From JAYKJB01 sp035284745 [NCBI: Candidatus Sericytochromatia bacterium] (GTDB lineage Bacteria; Cyanobacteriota; Sericytochromatia; S15B-MN24), in NCBI GenBank assembly GCA_035284745.1, contig JAYKIL010000016.1, positions 1 through 19,305 of the forward strand: DNA of 19,305 bases. Reading direction: 5' to 3'. The position numbers and the translations under genes are program-made. Below the pieces are notes generated by a model. It was not told where the DNA came from and did not search any database. It worked only from the letters and a program-made list of their open reading frames with translations. How positions within the stretch are numbered: the stretch's first letter is position 1; every line of letters starts with the position of its first letter. This document shows positions 14,685 through 19,305 of this stretch, one piece after another.

Positions 14685-15505
14685 ATACCCTCGAAGAAAC
14701 TTCACAACCAACCCCGCGATCACCCAAGTTTGCGTTTCGACAGTGGCGGTTGGTCCGCGTGGCCTTTATTTTTCTCACGCGCGTCCCCGTCAAGGTGTCC
14801 GGTGATATTGCTCCTGCGGACATTGCGGCGGCGAGTCGTTATTATCCTTTGGTTGGGGCAGGGGTGGGCCTGGTCCTTGCGTATTTGTTGTTATTAGCGC
14901 TGCAGTTTTTCCCGCCCCTTTTGGCGGCCACTTTGGCGGCATTGGGAGCAGCGGTGCTGACGGGCGCCTTTCACGAAGATGCCTTGGGAGATGTGGCAGA
15001 CGCCTTTGGCGGCGGCTTTACGGTGGCGCGGAAGCTTGAAATTATGAAAGACTCTCGCTTGGGGACCTATGGCGTTTTGGCCCTGGTGGGTGCCTTCCTG
15101 GTTAGAATTCAGACGCTGGCTTTGTTGCCGACGGGTTTGTTGTTGGGTGCATTGGTGGCGGTGCACGCTGCCAGCCGGCTGGGCATTGTTTTCATGCTGT
15201 GGCGTTCTCCGCGCGCGCGCACAGAGGGTTTGGGAGCTGATACGGCGGGTCTGAGTTGGCGGGAGCCCCTGATTGCAACCTTGCTGGCCTTGGGGGCCGC
15301 ATTTTTTGGCGTAGGCTGGGAGTTGGGCTTGCTCGTTCTTGCTGCGGCGGCTCTGGCCTCATGGGGGGTGGCGGCATACGCCCGTGCGCAGGTAGGGGGG
15401 GTGACCGGTGATGTTCTAGGGGCTGCGCAGCAAGTGGCAGAACTGGTAGCGTTGCTCGTTTTAATCGCCTACTGGGGGCTTGATGGCGCGGGGTTCGCGC
15501 TTTGA
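14681..15505 (+). CDS. cobS: Adenosylcobinamide-GDP ribazoletransferase (cobalamin synthase)
   Basis: CobS is an integral membrane enzyme that joins GDP-cobinamide to alpha-ribazole (phosphate), completing the cobalamin nucleotide loop. The 274-residue protein has several hydrophobic helices and the family's metal-binding motif FHEDALGDVADAFGGG (about 97-112). RKLEIMKDSRLGTYG follows (117-131), and GGVTGDVLGAAQQVAEL lies near the C-terminus. The N-terminal extension of about 25 residues (TLEETSQPTPRSPKF) is longer than usual. The GTG start overlaps the bluB-cobT stop as GTGA, a typical coupling arrangement. Its own stop overlaps the cobC start as TTGA. It directly uses the product of CobT. 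Confidence 0.96.
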   Translation: MNTLEETSQPTPRSPKFAFRQWRLVRVAFIFLTRVPVKVSGDIAPADIAAASRYYPLVGAGVGLVLAYLLLLALQFFPPLLAATLAALGAAVLTGAFHEDALGDVADAFGGGFTVARKLEIMKDSRLGTYGVLALVGAFLVRIQTLALLPTGLLLGALVAVHAASRLGIVFMLWRSPRARTEGLGADTAGLSWREPLIATLLALGAAFFGVGWELGLLVLAAAALASWGVAAYARAQVGGVTGDVLGAAQQVAELVALLVLIAYWGLDGAGFAL

Positions 15506-16080
15506 ATCGTCGGATCTTTTTGGTGCGTCACGCGCCGATTGAAGTGGTTTCCCGCGGCTTGATTATTGGTCGCACGGATGTGCCCATTGAACCGTTGCCG
15601 GATGCTTTTGTGGGTCCCGCCCCGTGGCCGGCACATGCGCACTGGGTCGTTTCCTCTGCGTTGAGGGCTCAGCAGACGGCCCGTTGGTTGGGCGGTGGCA
15701 CCTGGCGTGACGATGCCGATTGGTGGGAGCAAGACCACGGACTGTGGGAAGGGAAGACCTGGGGCCATTTGTGGGACACAGAGCCTCTCGCGAGGGAATA
15801 TCTCGATCAGTTCACACGTGTTCGCCCTCCGAACGGCGAACACCTGGGGGATGTGCGTCGCCGCGCTGTGCGCGCCTTTTCACGCCTGCCAAAAGAAACC
15901 GATGCCGTGGTGGTGGCGCATGCGGGTTCGATACGCTGTGTTTTGGCGTGGGCTTTGCAATGGCCGACTCGCCGCGCGCCCTTTTTGGAGGTGGCGCCGT
16001 TGTCTTGCAGCGTGTTGCAAGAAAGTTCGGGGGGGTGGCGCCTGTTGCAACTGAATGTGCCGTTGGGAACTGCGCTTTAA
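15502..16080 (+). CDS. cobC: Alpha-ribazole phosphatase (histidine phosphatase family), CobC
   Basis: CobC removes the 5'-phosphate from alpha-ribazole phosphate or adenosylcobalamin phosphate in the last steps of nucleotide-loop assembly. The 192-residue product has the histidine phosphatase signature FLVRHAP with catalytic H10. SSALRAQQTARWL (R55) follows, then the acidic WWEQDHGLWEGKTW (E77), PPNGEHLGDVRRR and VVAHAGSIR with the second histidine H140. The family alone also includes phosphoglycerate mutases, but overlap with cobS makes CobC the best reading. The TTG start overlaps the cobS stop as TTGA, so translation is coupled. It converges with the lipoprotein gene; the two stops are only 4 nt apart. 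Confidence 0.9.
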   Translation: MNRRIFLVRHAPIEVVSRGLIIGRTDVPIEPLPDAFVGPAPWPAHAHWVVSSALRAQQTARWLGGGTWRDDADWWEQDHGLWEGKTWGHLWDTEPLAREYLDQFTRVRPPNGEHLGDVRRRAVRAFSRLPKETDAVVVAHAGSIRCVLAWALQWPTRRAPFLEVAPLSCSVLQESSGGWRLLQLNVPLGTAL

Positions 16081-16084
16081 GAGC

Positions 16085-19000
16085 CTAGGGTTGAAGCTGG
16101 AGTTCTTGTATTTGGCTTTTGACCAGGTCGATGTAGACCAAGCGGCCGTTGGGTGCAATCGCCAGGCTGGCGGGTCCTTGGGTGTCTCCGGGGCCTCCCG
16201 GGGCGCCAGAGCCTGCCAGGGTCTTGAGGTGGCCGTCGCTGGCTAGTTTGCGGATGCGACCCGGGATTTTGGGAAGATTGTCAAGGTTGATTCCTTGGAG
16301 TTCTTCGTGCGTCATCGATACTTTGCCTGCGCTGCCCAGTTCGGAGAGGTAAAGGGTGTCGTCTGGTGCCACGGCCAGTCCAGACGGAAGCAGTAAGGAC
16401 GCCTCCGTCGCCGGTATGTCTTGCTCGGTGGCCGCCTTGCCGTTTGCAACGGATACCAGTGTTTTTGCAAACCCGCTACCCGCGACGATGTGAACAATGT
16501 TCTCACGATCCAATTTGAGGACCTGGAGAGAACGGAGATCGGTAAAATACAGATTTCCTCGCTTGTCACAAGCCATGGCTGTAGGGCGATGGAGTCGCAC
16601 CTCCGTGCCCCGTTTTCCATCGCGTGTGTCATCGTCTGGATGGGCAGAATTTGAAGAACCCACCAGTCGGGTTAATGTGCCATTGGTTTCGATGCGCCAG
16701 ATACAGTCGGACATCGCCTCTTTACTTTCAAGGGTTGGGTGCTTCATGCTGGCAAAAATCACCCGGCCCTCGGGGTCCACTGTGACAGGTCCAATTTCCT
16801 CGAATCGCTGTTCGCGGGCGGGAACAAGGGTTTCAAGAGACGGCAAGATTCCCATTTTCGCACCCTCTAATTTGCCCGCCAGGGTTTCGATTTGGGCTTC
16901 TGCCGGGTTTGCGATGTTTCGAATGCGCCGGACGAGACGCGCCGTGGCTTCCATTATTACCAATTCATCGCCGGCGAATGCGATGTTTGAGGGGCCCATC
17001 AAGCGATCGGGAAGCGTGCCGTCTGTTGCTATGCCTGCCACACCGCCAGCTATGCGTTCGAGGCGATCGCCATTTAGGCGCCGAATACTGTGGGCGCCAT
17101 ATTCCGAGACGTAAATGTCCCCTTGTTTGTTCACAGCGAGACCCAGGGGGTTGTTCAGCGTCTCGCTCAGGGCGACGATATCTTGCGATCCGCGGTTGCC
17201 TGCGATGATAGTGACCTCTTTGGTTTCCGGATTGATGGCTCTCAGCAGCCCGTTATCGTAGTCTGTCACAATGACGCGGCCGTCCGGGGCGAGGGCGAGG
17301 CCCGTGGGGGTATTGAATCGTGCGCTTAAGGCTTGGACGCTCCCTTCATCCACGCCTGTTTGACCTTGGCCGGCGAAACGTTCCATGCGTCCGTCAGACC
17401 AGATGCGCTCGATGACGTGACGCTCCCGGGCTTCATCGGCCAGGGTCAGCAGGACTGTTTGGTCTGGCATCGCGAGCAAGGTGGCGATGTTGCTCATCTT
17501 CTCAGGAATTTGAACATTTAATTTTCGCCAGGCGCCCTGGTGGGGTTGAAAGTACAGCCCCCGAGAACCGTGAATGGCATAGACCCACAGGCCTTCTTGT
17601 GTTTCGGCAAAACCAATAAAACGCGTATCGAAGGCCTTGGGGTTGTCGTCCCAGGGCGTGGAATGTATTTGCAAGATTCTGCCCTGTGAATCCACTTTGA
17701 AAATACGTGGGGGTTCGAGGTCTGTGCCAAAACGCCCATCTGTGACCCATAGGTTGCCATCCAGAGCCGGGGTGGCGGGGCCAGGGCGATATAACGCGAC
17801 GGATGTACCCAGGGCCCCTGCTGTCAGGGTTCCCGTGCCTGTTCCAATCAGGGTCTGCATATTGGCGCCGTCAGTACTCACCCGTAAAACTGAGCGCCCA
17901 CGGTTTGGAACGAGGTAAAGCCAGCCGTTGGCTGCTGAGAAATGCTCGATGTCTGGCGCAAAGAGCCGCTGGTCTTCTTGGACGCAGGGGCCTAAAACAA
18001 ACCAACGGCGGCCATCGGGATCGATGCGGTAAACCATACCGCTGAATGCTTCACAGACGAACAGGGCGCCATCGGGTGTTGCCGCCACCGCTCGGGGAAG
18101 CCGGAGGGCGACGCGACGGGCGCTCAAGCCATCACGACACGAGTCGGTTCCCGCCAGGGGGGCGATGGTATAGCGGACGGTTTCTAGTTTTTCGGCCAAG
18201 CCGCTGTTGGCTTGGCTCTCGAGTGATTTTATTTCATTGGTGATGTCGACGCGGGTGAGTTTTTTGAAGTCTGGGGGCGTGGCTAAGGTATTTTTGATGC
18301 CTGTTAACGTGTCTTCGGCCAAGTGGTGAGGAAGACGGTTCAAGCGCTCTGCTTTGTCGACCTTGGCATCCAAGCCTGCTATCACATCGTTTTCAAGCCA
18401 GGTACACAGCATGCTGGACGCGGCGTTGATGGGGGTTGGATCAGGTCCCGGGTGGTCGGCTGTGCGCAGGCCTGCGAGACCGTAGATGTCGCTGCCCCGT
18501 TGGCCGATTGGCACGTAGAAAAAGAGGGCTGCGTTGGCTTTCAGATTACGAAAATAAACGTTGCCGTTGGCGTCTGTTTTGGCCACCAGCAGTTTTTTCG
18601 CGTCATCAACGATGAACCTTCCGTCGGCCGTCCTAAGATAAACAGAGATTCCTGCAAAGGGCTTTTCTGGGGAGGAAGCCTGCCGAAGTTTATAAGATGC
18701 GCCATCGAGCCCAATGAGGCTGGCGCCATCAAGGCCAATGAGGCTGGAGGGCACAGTGAGTTGTGCTTGTATGCTGGCGCCATCGAGCCCAATGAGGCTG
18801 GCGCCATCGAGCCCAATGAGGCTGGCGCCGTCGAGCCCAATGAGGCTGGCGCCGTCGAGCCCAATGAGGCTGGCGCCGTCGAGCCCAACCAGACTGGCCG
18901 TGTTGAGACCCGTGCGATTTTCTTGTGGTGATGGTTTGGAGCGCAAGATGCCCGGCTTGTCTTTGGGCGGGGCGAAAACGGGGGCTTGGGGTTGGCACGC

Positions 19001-19090
19001 AACCAGGCTGATGGCGAGGGCGAGAGCAGCAGAGATGTAAAGGGTTTTCAAAAATGGAAGGCCTCGAAATAAGCTTCGTATTAAAGTCAT
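16085..19090 (-). CDS. Large lipoprotein with octapeptide repeats and NHL-type beta-propeller repeats
   Basis: This is a 1001-residue predicted lipoprotein of unknown function. I start at ATG 19090, which gives a standard signal (MTLIRSLFRG, then AALALAISLVAC) with lipobox LVAC and C32 as the lipidated residue. A TTG at 19159 would add 23 residues that spoil the signal. Seven copies of (A/S)SL(I/V)GLDG occupy 65-104 and 115-130. A small Ig- or carboxypeptidase-regulatory-like domain follows (about 141-195: GISVYLRTADGRF, LVAKTDANGNVYFRNLKANA). From about 315 onward come repeated NHL/SMP-30-like blades such as GLALAPDGRVIVTDYDNGLL, GLAVNKQGDIYVSEYGAHSI and LAIAPNGRLVYIDLVKSQI. Such propellers usually bind ligands or proteins. 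The gene reads towards cobC and away from a divergent secreted-protein gene. Confidence 0.9.
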   Translation of the reverse strand: MTLIRSLFRGLPFLKTLYISAALALAISLVACQPQAPVFAPPKDKPGILRSKPSPQENRTGLNTASLVGLDGASLIGLDGASLIGLDGASLIGLDGASLIGLDGASIQAQLTVPSSLIGLDGASLIGLDGASYKLRQASSPEKPFAGISVYLRTADGRFIVDDAKKLLVAKTDANGNVYFRNLKANAALFFYVPIGQRGSDIYGLAGLRTADHPGPDPTPINAASSMLCTWLENDVIAGLDAKVDKAERLNRLPHHLAEDTLTGIKNTLATPPDFKKLTRVDITNEIKSLESQANSGLAEKLETVRYTIAPLAGTDSCRDGLSARRVALRLPRAVAATPDGALFVCEAFSGMVYRIDPDGRRWFVLGPCVQEDQRLFAPDIEHFSAANGWLYLVPNRGRSVLRVSTDGANMQTLIGTGTGTLTAGALGTSVALYRPGPATPALDGNLWVTDGRFGTDLEPPRIFKVDSQGRILQIHSTPWDDNPKAFDTRFIGFAETQEGLWVYAIHGSRGLYFQPHQGAWRKLNVQIPEKMSNIATLLAMPDQTVLLTLADEARERHVIERIWSDGRMERFAGQGQTGVDEGSVQALSARFNTPTGLALAPDGRVIVTDYDNGLLRAINPETKEVTIIAGNRGSQDIVALSETLNNPLGLAVNKQGDIYVSEYGAHSIRRLNGDRLERIAGGVAGIATDGTLPDRLMGPSNIAFAGDELVIMEATARLVRRIRNIANPAEAQIETLAGKLEGAKMGILPSLETLVPAREQRFEEIGPVTVDPEGRVIFASMKHPTLESKEAMSDCIWRIETNGTLTRLVGSSNSAHPDDDTRDGKRGTEVRLHRPTAMACDKRGNLYFTDLRSLQVLKLDRENIVHIVAGSGFAKTLVSVANGKAATEQDIPATEASLLLPSGLAVAPDDTLYLSELGSAGKVSMTHEELQGINLDNLPKIPGRIRKLASDGHLKTLAGSGAPGGPGDTQGPASLAIAPNGRLVYIDLVKSQIQELQLQP
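18701..18898 (-). repeat. 24-bp tandem repeats encoding SLIGLDGA octapeptides
   Basis: Five 24-bp units (18779-18898) and two more (18701-18748) are separated by a 30-bp non-repeat insert encoding ASIQAQLTVP. The copies differ at only a few bases, for example GCCATC versus GCCGTC on the plus strand. The unit length keeps the frame, so gain or loss of copies would alter protein length by eight residues without a frameshift. Confidence 0.95.
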
Positions 19091-19192
19091 ATACCCATCT
19101 TTGGATTTTGGATTTTGTGGGATCGCGCTTGCGGGTATAAGCGAGGAGACGAAAGACAATGGGTCTCCGGCCTTTTAGAAAGGGATGATTTT
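19091..19192. promoter_or_regulatory. Divergent promoter region between the lipoprotein and the right-end gene
   Basis: A good -10 hexamer, TATAAG (19136-19141, plus strand), lies about 50 nt before the right-end gene; its -35 is poor (TTTTGT at 19113-19118, 17-nt spacer). Just beside the lipoprotein start, TTTGGAT is tandemly repeated twice, then followed by TTTGTGG (about 19100-19120), a short imperfect direct repeat that could bind a regulator. Confidence 0.4.
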
Positions 19193-19305
19193 GTGCGTGC
19201 TTTAACTCTGGCGATTTTGATGACGGCGGCGTTGGGTGCTCCGGCCTGGGCGCAGGAGCCATTGACGCCCGAAGCCCCCAAGGATCGTCAAGCTTTGGGG
19301 GTGTC
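19193..19305 (+). CDS. Secreted or periplasmic protein, N-terminal fragment (runs off the right edge)
   Basis: Only the first 37 codons are present, so the function cannot be told. GTG 19193 has AGGGA (19181-19185) 7 nt upstream. The encoded MRALTLAILMTAALGAPAWA is a clean Sec signal peptide with a predicted AWA|QE cleavage site, followed by a Pro/Asp-containing mature start (EPLTPEAPKDRQALGV). No lipobox is seen. The gene diverges from the lipoprotein gene across a 102-bp region, so the two may share regulation. Confidence 0.75.
   Translation, partial: MRALTLAILMTAALGAPAWAQEPLTPEAPKDRQALGV

Noticed and set aside
16081-16084. Terminator between cobC and the convergent lipoprotein gene
   Set aside because: Only 4 nt separate the stops and no hairpin with a T tract is visible; any terminators would have to lie inside the opposing genes.
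18323-18931. Plus-strand open frame encoding EPNEAGA repeats
   Set aside because: It is the antisense shadow of the 24-bp lipoprotein repeats; a repeat unit divisible by three without stops keeps other frames open too. It has no start signal or family match.

Overview
The window is a bacterial chromosomal replication-origin locus followed by an accessory stretch and a short cobalamin operon. No rRNA, tRNA, CRISPR array or insertion sequence is visible. The organism cannot be named from sequence alone. Clues are a short YidC without the large periplasmic domain of proteobacterial YidC, a KH-R3H protein (KhpB/Jag family) directly after it, a lipoprotein with a clear lipobox, GTG and TTG starts in coupled genes, and BluB, which needs oxygen. 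These argue against Gammaproteobacteria and would suit a deep non-proteobacterial lineage such as a non-photosynthetic relative of Cyanobacteria or a Firmicutes-like group. That placement is a guess.

Left arm (1-6719, minus strand): dnaA, a 720-bp non-coding origin, dnaN, recF and lepA read leftwards, followed by the start of a small acidic Pro/Gly-rich protein that leaves the window (start near 293). The dnaA-dnaN gap is packed with DnaA boxes, many in doublets. It also has a textbook unwinding module: DnaA box, GGCC, three TAG trinucleotides (DnaA-trio), then an AT-rich tract. This matches the Bacillus-type basal unwinding system.

Right of dnaA (6720-9250, plus strand): the classical rpmH-rnpA-yidD-yidC-khpB cluster diverges from dnaA and ends at a perfect 26-bp palindromic terminator. 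It supplies ribosomal protein L34, the RNase P protein, two membrane-insertion factors and an RNA-binding protein.

Accessory block (9317-12879): four proteins I cannot name. Three are on the minus strand: a probable papain-fold (CHAP/NlpC-like) cysteine peptidase, an exported or membrane protein, and a Lys/Ala-rich protein. One is on the plus strand. The Lys/Ala-rich protein and the plus-strand protein share a short W-x(3,4)-W-[ST]-R-H-[DE] motif and may be related.

Cobalamin lower-ligand operon (12888-16080, plus): a BluB-CobT fusion, CobS and CobC, with 4-nt stop/start overlaps between successive genes. Together they make dimethylbenzimidazole, activate it to alpha-ribazole phosphate, join it to GDP-cobinamide and remove the phosphate. 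The small plus-strand accessory gene ends only 8 nt before this operon.

Right end: a 1001-residue lipoprotein (minus) with seven octapeptide repeats and NHL-type beta-propeller repeats converges on cobC. A divergent secreted protein starts at 19193 and leaves the window. By eye the plus strand is C-rich left of the origin and G-rich to its right, and the right-hand part looks more GC-rich than the lepA-dnaA part.
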